Origin: an uncultured Ruminococcus sp.
GTDB taxonomy: Bacteria > Bacillota > Clostridia > Oscillospirales > Ruminococcaceae
Assembly (NCBI GenBank): GCA_902788785.1
Contig: CADALT010000023.1
Coordinates: forward strand, 1 to 47,784
Direction: 5' to 3'
Length of the DNA stretch: 47,784 nt
Under the pieces are notes generated by a model. That model saw nothing but the letters and a program-made list of their open reading frames with translations. It was not told where the DNA came from and made no database searches. Shown one piece after another: positions 1 through 8,557 of this stretch (positions are counted from its first letter, which is position 1; each line of letters starts with the position of its first letter). Position numbers and translations under genes: made by a program.

Positions 1-166
1 ATGCCTTTTTTATTCCCATTTCATCAATCACTTTCAACAAAGCTGCACTTTCAACTTTGGCTGTTTTGCCTATTGATTTTTCTTAGCAGGTTTCATAAAT
101 ACCAATTTATTTCAGTAGCGATTATAGCACGTTATAGCTGCACCGTTAGAAAAACTCCCGAATGCT
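1..166. other. Left window edge, no confident gene
   Basis: No complete gene is visible here. On the minus strand a short AT-rich open stretch (about positions 70 to 1) runs off the window edge and reads like coding sequence (IGKTAKVESAALLKVIDEMG). It follows a stop with no convincing start or ribosome site in frame, so it may be the beginning of a truncated or frame-broken gene. A TATAAT-like hexamer lies on the minus strand near 122-127. The plus-strand frame across the region looks non-coding. Confidence 0.3.
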
Positions 167-1585
167 TTATTTCCAGAAGCTTAACAAATTGGTATCGAGC
201 CCTATATCCTTTGCCATGAAGTGAGGGTCTTTGCCGTCCTTCTTCTGCTTTTCGTAATCAGCAAGCGCTGCGAATACCTGTTTTGAGAGCATGAAGCAGC
301 AGGGGATATTGATGAGCGTCATGAATCCCATGGTGATATCCGCTATCGTCCAGGCGAAACTCATCTACATCAGAGTGCCTGCAAAGATTATGATGACGCA
401 CACGATGTAAAATCCCGTCATGAAACGCTTTGAGGGCTCTTTTTTGCCGTTGAGGTAGATGAGTGCGTTATCTACGTAATAAAGATTTCCCAGCAGAGTC
501 GTGAAAGCGAACAGTACCATCGCCGCAGTTATGAAGACAGGACCTGCACTGCCGAAAACGGTGGAGATAGCGTTCTGCACGTACATCGCACCCGAGACTT
601 TTTCATTGTAAGGCGTACCCGAACTCAGGCACATGAAGGCTGTTGCGGTACAGAGAAGTATAGTGTCGATATAAACAGAAACGGTCTGTACAAGACCCTG
701 TTTTACGGGGTGAGTCACATCTGCGGACGCCGAAGCGTTAGGCGCTGAGCCCACGCCTGCCTCGTTTGAATAGAGTCCACGCTTGATGCCCATGACCATG
801 CAGCTGCCTGCAAGTCCGCCGAAGATGGAACGCAGATCGAAAGCATCTTTGAATATCAGCATAAACATATGGGGAACATTCTTGACGTTCGCAAAAATGA
901 TTATCAGCGAGATGAGCACGTAAGCTATACCCATGAAAGGCACGACTTTTTCGGTCAGCTTTATTATGCGCTTTCCGCCGCCCATGATGCAGTAGCCCAC
1001 GGTTATCGCCAGTATGATGCCTACGACGATGGGAGTCACCTGCTTGTCGTAAAAGCTGTATACCTCAAAGGACGATTGCAGGTTGAATGAGCAGAGCAGG
1101 TTGAAGCCCACAGCGTAGGTCGCTATGAGGAATATGCAGAAAAGCCTGGAGATAAGCGGCTTTTTCAGTGCCTGCTCGATATAGTATGCAGGACCGCCGT
1201 AGCAGCTGCCGTCCTGATTTTTGCGCTTGTATATCTGTGCAAGGGTACTTTCCACAAATGCCGAAGCTGCACCTATTATGCACATTAGCCACATCCAGAA
1301 ACAGGCGCCCGGTCCGCCCAGACAAATGGCGGTGGATACCCCGACGATGTTTCCTGTGCCGACTCGTGAAGCGGTGGAAACTATCAGCGCCTGGAACGAT
1401 GAAACTTTCTGTTCGCCCTTGGGCTTTTCGACTATAAGTCTGCAAGCCTCTTTAAACATTCGCAGCTGCACGAACTTAGTTCTGCACGAAAAATAAAGCC
1501 CTGCCGATGCCAGGATGATTATGAGCACAGGGTAGTACATCACGTCGTCGATCTTGTTGAAAATATTCATTATTGCGTTTAGCAT
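167..1585 (-). pseudogene. AGCS sodium:alanine/glycine symporter, interrupted by an in-frame TAG
   Basis: Amino acid carrier protein of the AGCS family, a cytoplasmic-membrane cotransporter of small neutral amino acids with Na+ or H+. The polytopic protein carries family sequence such as ASRVGTGNIVGVSTA near residue 52 and the NEAGVGSAPNASA segment near residue 270. The start at 1585 has a GGAGGTG site just upstream. After residue 406 the frame meets TAG at 365-367 and continues open in the same frame for 65 codons to TAA at 167-169. The continuation (SFAWTIADITMGFMTLINIP) is the normal C-terminal helix of the family, so 167-1585 was one gene. A single base change (for example AAG to TAG) would explain it. 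It could be a recent nonsense mutation, a sequencing error or, less likely, amber read-through. The truncated product lacks only the last helix and tail. Confidence 0.85.
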
Positions 1586-1616
1586 AGTGCACCTCCGGGC
1601 GTTGTGTAGTTATTTT

Positions 1617-1645
1617 ATTATATCATAATATATGCAAGGCGTCAA
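1617..1645 (-). promoter_or_regulatory. Sigma-70 promoter of the AGCS symporter
   Basis: Minus strand: TTGACG at 1640-1645 and TATAAT at 1617-1622, 17-bp spacer. It lies about 30 bp upstream of the start codon at 1585. Confidence 0.75.
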
Positions 1646-1653
1646 CCGAAAAA

Positions 1654-1677
1654 AGACCTCATGCGGCGATGAGGTCT
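1654..1677. terminator. Bidirectional hairpin between the symporter and tRNA genes
   Basis: AGACCTCAT (1654-1662) pairs perfectly with ATGAGGTCT (1669-1677) around a 6-nt loop. There is a T run on one side and an A run on the other. On the minus strand it is a second terminator behind the tRNA genes. Confidence 0.75.
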
Positions 1678-1693
1678 TTTTATGCAAAATAAA

Positions 1694-1720
1694 AAAGTTC
1701 CACAGTTTATGTGGAACTTT
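1694..1720 (-). terminator. Terminator of the tRNA-Thr/tRNA-Tyr unit
   Basis: AAAGTTCCACA (1694-1704) pairs with TGTGGAACTTT (1710-1720), an 11-bp stem with a 5-nt loop. On the minus strand a T run follows. It starts 3 nt after the tRNA-Tyr CCA end. Confidence 0.85.
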
Positions 1721-1722
1721 TC

Positions 1723-1807
1723 TGGTGGGAGAAGATGGATTCGAACCATCGAAGCTAGAAGCAACAGATTTACAGTCTGCCCCCTTTGGCCGCTCGGGAA
1801 TTCTCCC
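1723..1807 (-). tRNA. tRNA-Tyr (anticodon GTA)
   Basis: Class II tRNA with a long variable arm. The minus strand folds with acceptor stem GGGAGAA/TTCTCCC (1801-1807 with 1727-1733), anticodon loop CTGTAAA giving GTA, and T-loop GGTTCGAATCC. The 3' CCA is encoded at 1723-1725. It is the second tRNA of a unit with tRNA-Thr, transcribed from the promoter at 1989-2017. Confidence 0.95.
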
Positions 1808-1838
1808 ATATTCACCCGGAATATTTCCCGAATGAATG

Positions 1839-1914
1839 TGGAGCTGGTGGACGGACTCGAACCCCCGACCTGCTGATTACAAATCAGCTGCTCTACCAAC
1901 TGAGCTACACCAGC
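1839..1914 (-). tRNA. tRNA-Thr (anticodon TGT)
   Basis: 76-nt cloverleaf on the minus strand. Acceptor stem GCTGGTG/CACCAGC (1908-1914 with 1843-1849), D-loop AGTTGGTAGAGC, anticodon loop TTTGTAA giving TGT, T-loop GGTTCGAGTCC. CCA is encoded at 1839-1841. It lies 31 bp upstream of tRNA-Tyr. Confidence 0.96.
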
Positions 1915-1988
1915 ATTCTTCATCTGAAATATTCCGATTGATTTGTTTTCGTCTGAACAATGCGTATCGTTCATCTGACGACTTATAT

Positions 1989-2017
1989 ATTATATCACAG
2001 AAGCCGAAGCTTGTCAA
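1989..2017 (-). promoter_or_regulatory. Consensus promoter for tRNA-Thr and tRNA-Tyr
   Basis: Minus strand: perfect TTGACA (2012-2017) and TATAAT (1989-1994), 17-bp spacer, about 75 bp upstream of tRNA-Thr. Such perfect promoters are typical of stable RNA genes. Confidence 0.9.
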
Positions 2018-2074
2018 GCGATTTTTTTAATGTTTTTTATTTGTTAACATTTTGACCGTTTTGCTGTGATACGA

Positions 2075-2148
2075 TCGAGACGACAGGACTTGAACCTGCG
2101 GCATCTTGGTCCCAAACCAAGCACTCTACCAAACTGAGTTACGTCTCG
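2075..2148 (-). tRNA. tRNA-Pro (anticodon TGG), CCA not encoded
   Basis: Minus-strand cloverleaf. Acceptor stem CGAGACG/CGTCTCG (2142-2148 with 2076-2082), D-arm AACTCAGTTTGGTAGAGT, anticodon loop TTTGGGA giving TGG, T-loop GGTTCAAGTCC. Unlike its two neighbours the gene does not encode CCA: the discriminator A is followed by TCG, so CCA must be added by nucleotidyltransferase. It has its own promoter at 2180-2208. Confidence 0.95.
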
Positions 2149-2152
2149 TTAC

Positions 2153-2176
2153 AAGGCAATACTGAAATATTGCCTT
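2153..2176 (-). other. Perfect hairpin in the tRNA-Pro leader
   Basis: AAGGCAATA (2153-2161) pairs perfectly with TATTGCCTT (2168-2176) around a 6-nt loop. It fills almost all of the short leader between the -10 box (2180-2185) and the mature tRNA 5' end (2148). It could guide RNase processing, or be a relic of the TAAGGCAA-ended element described at 9036-9213. Confidence 0.6.
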
Positions 2177-2179
2177 AAT

Positions 2180-2208
2180 ATTATACCACTACAGCCTGCG
2201 ATTGTCAA
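2180..2208 (-). promoter_or_regulatory. Consensus promoter for tRNA-Pro
   Basis: Minus strand: TTGACA at 2203-2208 and TATAAT at 2180-2185, 17-bp spacer. Confidence 0.9.
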
Positions 2209-2267
2209 GAGCAAAATTCCATTTTCTTGACTTTTAACAATGTTTTTACATATTGCAGTATAAGCAC

Positions 2268-2296
2268 AAAAATATCCCCCCACAGGGTGAGGGGAT
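2268..2296 (-). terminator. Terminator of the membrane-protein operon
   Basis: On the minus strand ATCCCC (2291-2296) pairs with GGGGAT (2274-2279), followed by ATTTTTG. It lies just downstream of the stop codon of the 1612-residue membrane protein. Confidence 0.75.
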
Positions 2297-2306
2297 AGAT
2301 CTCAAA

Positions 2307-5300
2307 TTACCATTTCCAGTCAACAAAGAAACGTGCTTCGTTGTTTGAGCCTTTCTGACGGTGGTATTCCGTGATGGCTGCGACGATGATAAGGATAAGT
2401 CCTGCCAGCAGCAGGTATGCCCACCATGCAACGGTAGCCAGGAAATCACCTGTGGTGTACAGTGTCAGCAGCAGTAATGTGGCTGCCGATATGAGGAACC
2501 AGCGGCGGCTCTTGATATGGAATGAGTAGATAAGCAGTGCAAGTGATGTACACAGAACTATCAGCGAGTTTGCCAGCGACTGGTTCATGAGTCCATCGAC
2601 TATGAGCAGTACGAATGCTGCCATGAATACTGCCTGACTGAGTTCGGAGCTTACCTTTGCTTCATCACGCCAGATGCGCTTTACTGCCAGACCGAACAGT
2701 ACGATTATCACAAGTATCACCTTTGTTGTTACGGTGGCATTCTGGAATACCATGAACGGACGCAGTATGAGTGCCAGTGATGCCAGTGCTGTCGCAGCGG
2801 TAAACACACCACGGTTCATGGCTGCGCTGTTATTGCGGCGGTAGAAGTTTGCCGCAAATGCCGTCATTTCCAGTATCGCTATGAACAGCCTTGCTCTCGG
2901 CGAGAACATCATGCTCTCCGATGCACAGAATACTATGCACAGCAGTATGCCGAGATGGGGTACATCCCAGTGATATTTGCCGTTGTCATTGCGTACTGTG
3001 AAGCTGTTGGGGAATCTGAGCTTTGAGATCACTATTTGCAGTGCTGTCATGACTATCGAGAATATTATAGCCGCATTTCCCGAACGCATGGGGTCTGCCC
3101 AGATGGCTCTTGCCGCCGAGGTCGCACCGAGGAACACGCCTATCGTGGGCAGCAGCGAATGCATATTTTTCTTTGAGCTCTGCATTACCGAGAACAGCGC
3201 AGCGCTCACTATGACCGCTATGATGCCCACAGCAAGGTCAGCCCTTGCGGTGAACAGGCTCATAAGGCAGATGCCCGATGCAGTCTCAAGACTGTACTTC
3301 ATTCTTGCGAACTTCTTGTCCTCACGTCTGCCAAAGCTTGTCATGAATGCTGCCGCACAGAGTACAGCCGCACATATCGTCATTGACATACCCAGGCAGC
3401 GCATCGAGTATTCTATAAGGAGGAAGTTTGCCAGCATATAAGCTGTCAGCATTGCAGGTACAGGCATAACTATCTGCATACCCTTTGCAAGGAAGTTCTT
3501 TTTGCTGAAAGCGTCCAGTACAGTGAATGCCATGAAGAATGCCATTATGATGATGCCGTAGGGCACTGCCGCATAGTGCATAAGGTATATGCCCAAGCCG
3601 AATATCATTATCATGAACAGGCCGTCTGTGGTCTTTGTGTAGAGGCTGTCATAGATATGGTAGATGACCAGACAAGCCGAAAGCAGGATCGCAAATATGA
3701 ATACGCCTGTGTAATAGCCGGGTATCACTGTGCTCAGCATATAAGCGGCGATACCGCTGAGTGCCATCATCGAAACACCCTGTGCTCTGAGCATGAGCCT
3801 GTTTTTCTTGGTCAGACCGTGGTAGGTCAGCTCTATTGCAGTTATGGCTGCGATGACCATCGACTGCCAGCTCCATTTCAGCCACTCGCCCGTAAGCAGC
3901 GAGATGCAGATCGCTCCGTATACTGCACGCATAACAGGCAGTAAATTCGGGGTATTGAAGCTGAGTTTGTTTTTTTTGCCGAGATAGGTGTAAGCAAAGG
4001 TACCCGCAGCTGCCACGATGCAGCAGAACAGTGCAAAATACCTGAAGCTGTTAGTCAGCAGACCGAGCTCAAACAGTACACCTGTCAGCATTACAGCGTG
4101 TAAGCCTATGAGCAGCTCTCTCTTTTCCCGTATGCCGTAGTAGAGCAGCTCTGCTGCGAACACAGCCAGTATTGTCAGGCTTACGGGCGACCATACCAGC
4201 CCGTTCATCGTTACTGCGGTAAGGCATACCACGCCAAACAGCGACCTTGTACCTGCAAGTACCATATCTGTCCTGAACATGAGCTTGTCGGTGCTGCGCA
4301 GGTGATAGTATATCGCCGTTGTGATAGCTGTGAAAGCCAGACAGATGAGTGCGAAAATATCGTAGTCGTTTATAAGCAGTGCTATCTCGAAGAATACACC
4401 GCATAGGGACAGAACATGGAAGCCCACCAACAGCTCTTTTCTTTCACGTATGCCGTAGTAGAGCAGCTCTGCCGAGGTCACAGCGAAGATTATCAGGCTT
4501 GTGACAGACCATTCAAGTCCGCAGTTGAAAATATGTCCAAGGCAAACTATGCCGAATATCGTCCTCATTGATGCGACGATGATATGGCAGTTGACTCTCA
4601 GCTTGCCTGCCTTTGCGAAGTGGTAGTAGGCAAGCGTTCCTATGGTCATAACAGCCAGGCATATGAGCGAGAACGCTGCATAGTCTTCCAGCAGGAAGTA
4701 TGACTCGAACAGTATGCCCGAGATAAACAGTGCGTGTACACCAATAAATATCTGATTTTTGAAGAGTATGCCGTAGAAGAGAGTTTCTGCGGCGATGAGT
4801 GAGCAGAGCAGCCATATAGCTGTGCTCCATGTGGGGTAAGCCTCTATGCAGAAGCCCACGCACATTGCAGTTATCACCGATTTCACAGCGATAACAGTAT
4901 AGTCCGCATTAAATCTGAGCTTGCCCTTCTGCCTGAGGTAAACATATACCGCAGCCGCCAGTGCATAGCCTGCACAGCTTATCAGAACGAAAACGTCCAT
5001 ATTATCTGCTTCTATGAAGAAATGTGCCAGCAAGCTGAATATGAAGATATTCTGGAAAGAAAGCTCACGCCTGCGATTATTGAGTATGCTGTATACGGTA
5101 AGCTCGGCTATGTACGCAGCTGCCGTTATCAGGCAGGGTACATTCTCATCCCACTCAAAACCGAAGAAAGGAAAGATCACCAGTGCCAATGCAGGCAGTC
5201 CCAGCATTATCCTTACGAATACGCAGATCGCATCTGCATTGAAGATCATAAGATCTTTCTTCTTGTATTTTTTCAGGAAGTTGTATACCGCTGTGCCGAC

Positions 5301-7145
5301 CATACCTATGATCGCAGGTACCAGCATTATCAGAGACTCATCTTCGATACTTGTGTTATCACCTATGGTTATCACCAGTTCCAGCACAGTCAGCAGGAAC
5401 ATTATGCTCTGCGGTATCAGCAGAGGCTGTTTTTTATAGTATACCGCAAGGGCGGTAAAATCGAGGATAAAGAGTATTGCGGTTATCCAGTCGATGACTT
5501 CAAAGTCTCTGTCGATGCCGACGAAGACCGCCGCAAAGGATATGGCTGCGAATAATATCTTGAATAGTATGAGTAATTTATCGCCTTTTACTTTCAGCTT
5601 GTTATTGTGTTCAAGATACAGGTATATCCAGCCGGAAGCGGCGGAGAATACAGTGAGTATCACCGCATAAATGCTCATATCGTCGATGGCGATGCCGAGG
5701 CTTATCACGCCTGCCAGCAGGATAGCGCCATGTGCATAGAGCCATTTTTCTTTGCCTGTGCGTACAGCGTGCCAGATCGATTCGCCCATATAGATGATGC
5801 ATATGATCCAGCCTGATACCGTTGCGCCGTCGGTGCCGAAGAGGTCTGCAAGCAGTATCGGTATAGTGATCGCTGCAAACAGTATCCTTACGATGAACAG
5901 GCACATTCTCACAGCTTTTGAGATCTCTGTGCCTTTGCTCTTCAAATAGAAGTATGCTGCCGCAGCACCTGTGCCTGCAATGGTTATGAACATCGCAAAG
6001 GCGGACAGCTTGTTCTCAAAATATGTACTGAACTGCCCCAGCATCAAAGTGCCCGATAACGCCAGCGAGATGCAGGCGATGTATTCGCACAGGGGCTTTT
6101 TGAACAGTTTGAGCGCTCTTCCCGAGAAGAACGTTATCATCAGTGCGCCAAGGGACAGGAATGCCATCATGCCCTTGCCCTCAAAACCGAACCATGCACC
6201 AAACAGACCAAAGTAGCCTGTGGTCAGGTAGGAGATGACTGAAAAAACCGAACCTAAAAGGTACATTACCGAGGACGTGCCCTCGATCTTCAGCTTTTTG
6301 CCTGTGAAGCGGTGCATTGCGAAGAATACCACGGCTTCAAATACGAGCACGCCGACTCTTGCTACATAGCCTATATCTACCCAGTAAGCGGTAGAGAAGA
6401 TGATACCCGTTAGTATCATGAATATTATGCCTATGCCGAAAAGTATCGTGGTCGAATTGAACTCGATCTTGGGGAACGCAAACTTTTTCTCAGGCTTTTT
6501 AGCAAGCTGCTCGGGAGGCTGTATCCATTTGGGCTGTGCGCCGTTAGCAGCCATTTGCTGTTGTGCAGCGATACGCTGTTTCATCAGTTCGTTCTGCTGT
6601 GCAATGTTAGCAGGCTTTGGCGTCGTATTCTGCGAGACTGCCGCAGCCACGGGTCTGACGGGTGCAGGCGTTTTGTTTATATCAGCCGCAGGTGCAGCTG
6701 TCTGCTGTGCAGCATTTTTCTTTGCTCTGTCTTCGGGTTTGAGAAGATCCACGCCGACCTTTTTAACAGGTGCAGCGGCTGCCGCAGCAGTTTTTACAGG
6801 CTGTGCCGCAGGCTTGGGCTGAACAGGTGCCGGCTGAACGGTCTTCTTATTATCCGCATACAGCCCGGGATAGTTGAGTGCGCCTGTATTTTGGGGCTGC
6901 TGAGGCGGACGCTGAACATACCCGCCCTGTGTGGGCTGATCTGTTTTTAAGCCCGGATAATTCAGGGCGCTGCCTTGTTTGTGATCGGGATAAAGGTTTT
7001 GCTCCTCACTCAGGGAGATCCTGTTTTGTCGTCTCAGCTCTTGGAGAAACTGCTTATATTTTTTGGCTTTGTTGCTGTTTACGATAGCTACAGGTATCAG
7101 TACAAATGGTGATAGGATCCAGCATATCAATAATAGCCAACCCAT
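2307..7145 (-). CDS. Giant polytopic membrane protein with tandem ~106-residue repeats
   Basis: About 1612 residues, function unknown. It opens with a membrane segment (residues about 3-25), followed by a basic stretch and a cytoplasmic-type region to about residue 225. That region is rich in Ala, Pro and Gln and repeats the motif ALNYPGL. From about residue 230 the rest is a long run of transmembrane helices. Several tandem units of about 106 residues recur, with landmarks like AELLYYGIREKRELLIG; at least four (around nucleotides 3700-4950) are obvious by eye and two or three earlier ones are diverged. Large proteins of this kind resemble the 'SCO7613 C-terminal domain' or DUF2157-like membrane families, a tentative match. 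The start was chosen at ATG 7145: AAGGAG lies 9 nt upstream, whereas an in-frame TTG at 7154 overlaps that site. It is the last and largest gene of a four-gene operon. Confidence 0.85.
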   Translation of the reverse strand: MGWLLLICWILSPFVLIPVAIVNSNKAKKYKQFLQELRRQNRISLSEEQNLYPDHKQGSALNYPGLKTDQPTQGGYVQRPPQQPQNTGALNYPGLYADNKKTVQPAPVQPKPAAQPVKTAAAAAAPVKKVGVDLLKPEDRAKKNAAQQTAAPAADINKTPAPVRPVAAAVSQNTTPKPANIAQQNELMKQRIAAQQQMAANGAQPKWIQPPEQLAKKPEKKFAFPKIEFNSTTILFGIGIIFMILTGIIFSTAYWVDIGYVARVGVLVFEAVVFFAMHRFTGKKLKIEGTSSVMYLLGSVFSVISYLTTGYFGLFGAWFGFEGKGMMAFLSLGALMITFFSGRALKLFKKPLCEYIACISLALSGTLMLGQFSTYFENKLSAFAMFITIAGTGAAAAYFYLKSKGTEISKAVRMCLFIVRILFAAITIPILLADLFGTDGATVSGWIICIIYMGESIWHAVRTGKEKWLYAHGAILLAGVISLGIAIDDMSIYAVILTVFSAASGWIYLYLEHNNKLKVKGDKLLILFKILFAAISFAAVFVGIDRDFEVIDWITAILFILDFTALAVYYKKQPLLIPQSIMFLLTVLELVITIGDNTSIEDESLIMLVPAIIGMVGTAVYNFLKKYKKKDLMIFNADAICVFVRIMLGLPALALVIFPFFGFEWDENVPCLITAAAYIAELTVYSILNNRRRELSFQNIFIFSLLAHFFIEADNMDVFVLISCAGYALAAAVYVYLRQKGKLRFNADYTVIAVKSVITAMCVGFCIEAYPTWSTAIWLLCSLIAAETLFYGILFKNQIFIGVHALFISGILFESYFLLEDYAAFSLICLAVMTIGTLAYYHFAKAGKLRVNCHIIVASMRTIFGIVCLGHIFNCGLEWSVTSLIIFAVTSAELLYYGIRERKELLVGFHVLSLCGVFFEIALLINDYDIFALICLAFTAITTAIYYHLRSTDKLMFRTDMVLAGTRSLFGVVCLTAVTMNGLVWSPVSLTILAVFAAELLYYGIREKRELLIGLHAVMLTGVLFELGLLTNSFRYFALFCCIVAAAGTFAYTYLGKKNKLSFNTPNLLPVMRAVYGAICISLLTGEWLKWSWQSMVIAAITAIELTYHGLTKKNRLMLRAQGVSMMALSGIAAYMLSTVIPGYYTGVFIFAILLSACLVIYHIYDSLYTKTTDGLFMIMIFGLGIYLMHYAAVPYGIIIMAFFMAFTVLDAFSKKNFLAKGMQIVMPVPAMLTAYMLANFLLIEYSMRCLGMSMTICAAVLCAAAFMTSFGRREDKKFARMKYSLETASGICLMSLFTARADLAVGIIAVIVSAALFSVMQSSKKNMHSLLPTIGVFLGATSAARAIWADPMRSGNAAIIFSIVMTALQIVISKLRFPNSFTVRNDNGKYHWDVPHLGILLCIVFCASESMMFSPRARLFIAILEMTAFAANFYRRNNSAAMNRGVFTAATALASLALILRPFMVFQNATVTTKVILVIIVLFGLAVKRIWRDEAKVSSELSQAVFMAAFVLLIVDGLMNQSLANSLIVLCTSLALLIYSFHIKSRRWFLISAATLLLLTLYTTGDFLATVAWWAYLLLAGLILIIVAAITEYHRQKGSNNEARFFVDWKW

Positions 7146-7177
7146 GCATCTCAACTCCTTGCAGTTATTATTTTATA

Positions 7178-7675
7178 TCAGAAAAACAGACTTGTCGGCA
7201 CCAGGAAAAGTATAGGTGTGGTAAACACCGCAAGACTCATTGCCAGTTTTTTCTTTTGCCCATCGTCAAGTTCAGTTTTATTGAAAGCAAATCGTTTATC
7301 AAGTTTGTATATCACGAATGAAGCCAGTACCATACAGAGTATGCATATTATTACTGCCGCAGGGTGATCCCAGGGGGCATACATCATTGCGAATGATATT
7401 TTATGCGCCCCTATCACTTCATCGAGCAATAGATCGCTCGCCAGCATTGCGGCTGATCCTGCGATGTCTCCGAGAAATCCGAATATTACCACACGGATAA
7501 TGCTTTTTTTCCAGACGGGCTTTTTCGGTGTGATGCCCAGATGTTTAAGTGTCAGCAGCACCACCAGTGAATCTATACCGAAGTTCAGCGCCGCCGCAGG
7601 GACTATAGCTATCGGAAAAAACATCAGCAGCCATATGGGGAATATCAGGTTATATAGCTTAACATCCTGTTTCAT
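7178..7675 (-). CDS. Hypothetical membrane protein, four predicted helices
   Basis: 165 residues. Hydrophobic segments at about residues 8-30, 63-83, 107-127 and 145-163 suggest four membrane helices. The linkers are short and charged, with a Lys/Asp-rich loop (residues about 128-145) before the last helix. A good ribosome site (AAGGAGAG) precedes the ATG at 7675. I recognise no enzymatic motif. It sits 32 bp upstream of the giant membrane protein and 15 bp downstream of the small membrane protein, in one operon, and may be an assembly partner of these (inference). Confidence 0.8.
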   Translation of the reverse strand: MKQDVKLYNLIFPIWLLMFFPIAIVPAAALNFGIDSLVVLLTLKHLGITPKKPVWKKSIIRVVIFGFLGDIAGSAAMLASDLLLDEVIGAHKISFAMMYAPWDHPAAVIICILCMVLASFVIYKLDKRFAFNKTELDDGQKKKLAMSLAVFTTPILFLVPTSLFF

Positions 7676-7690
7676 GTGTCTCTCTCCTTA

Positions 7691-7840
7691 TCAGCGGAAT
7701 GCCGTAGGGATCTGTATATCCATTTTCTTGAGTATCAGCTGTGCCACGGTCAAGAGGAAAAGTGCGACCCATACCACAGCGTGAGTAACTATGTTCGTTA
7801 TACCAAAAGGTATTTTGAGCGCCTTTTTCTTGCTTTTCAT
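7691..7840 (-). CDS. Small membrane protein (49 aa)
   Basis: A 49-residue protein: basic N-terminus MKSKKKALKIPFG, one hydrophobic helix at about residues 14-36, then a short tail. The ATG at 7840 was chosen because AAGGAGTGG lies 6 nt upstream; a longer in-frame extension to 7888 overlaps the preceding gene and has no ribosome site. It lies 16 bp after one membrane protein gene and 15 bp before the next. Function unknown; probably an accessory subunit of the complex encoded by the operon. Confidence 0.7.
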   Translation of the reverse strand: MKSKKKALKIPFGITNIVTHAVVWVALFLLTVAQLILKKMDIQIPTAFR

Positions 7841-7856
7841 ATTGTCCACTCCTTTG

Positions 7857-8309
7857 TCATGCAGCGGATCTTGAAGCGTGCCTTGCATTCAGGAATTTTA
7901 CCAGTCTTACTATCAGGGTCAGTAAAAATGCTATGCCGAGGAACGCAGCAAAAACGATATATTCCACGCCGTCAAGCATTCCCGATTTTTGTTCTATCAG
8001 CATGAATTCGCTATCTAATGCCAAAAATGAGAGCATTCCACCGATAAATGCGACAGCGAACCATATAAGGTGCTGTAGGATAGCCGTGACCACGGGACGG
8101 TCGGTCTTGAAATGCTTATCGAATACGAAGTACAGCACCACGGGTATTATCGGTATAGCATAGAAAACTACAGTGCCGAATACATCGGGGAAAAGATCAA
8201 GCTCATCAAATAAAAGGTCCCATATAAGGAATAATATCCATGTGATGAACTGTGCGCCCAAAGTGAATAGCATAAAGTTTTTATAAGGATGCTCGGGTGT
8301 GTTTTTCAT
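7857..8309 (-). CDS. Hypothetical membrane protein, first gene of the operon
   Basis: 150 residues with about four membrane helices (residues about 12-32, 40-62, 75-97 and 115-137) and a basic C-terminus. Its length and helix layout resemble the 165-residue protein downstream, so the two may be distant paralogues (inference). AAGGAGACAACATC precedes ATG 8309. No known catalytic or ligand motif is visible. It heads the four-gene minus-strand operon that ends with the giant repeat membrane protein; I could not find a convincing promoter in 8310-8557. Confidence 0.8.
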   Translation of the reverse strand: MKNTPEHPYKNFMLFTLGAQFITWILFLIWDLLFDELDLFPDVFGTVVFYAIPIIPVVLYFVFDKHFKTDRPVVTAILQHLIWFAVAFIGGMLSFLALDSEFMLIEQKSGMLDGVEYIVFAAFLGIAFLLTLIVRLVKFLNARHASRSAA

Positions 8310-8557
8310 GATGTTGTCTCCTTTTCTTTATACCAAGTGCAGCTGACCACAGCACATTTATATATACGTTTTTATTGCCGTATTTTTATGGGATATGTTG
8401 CACAAAGTTTCCTGCGGATCTTTGTTGTTTGATACAAAACGTGCTACGTTCGGACTTTGGTATGATACTGCCCGAACCATTGCCGCTGTCATAAGGGCTT
8501 TCGTTGTCTGTATCCTCGTTTACTGTTCTGCATAGTTTCCCGTCTTATCTTTCGCTT

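Noticed and set aside
1-219. Plus-strand frame at the left edge
   Set aside because: It overlaps the symporter C-terminus in antisense, lacks a start context and has no protein-like pattern.
8310-8557. Small minus-strand open frame of about 41 codons (starting near MTAAMVRAVSY) between the XRE gene and the membrane operon
   Set aside because: No ribosome site before its ATG and no recognisable feature; kept as non-coding.
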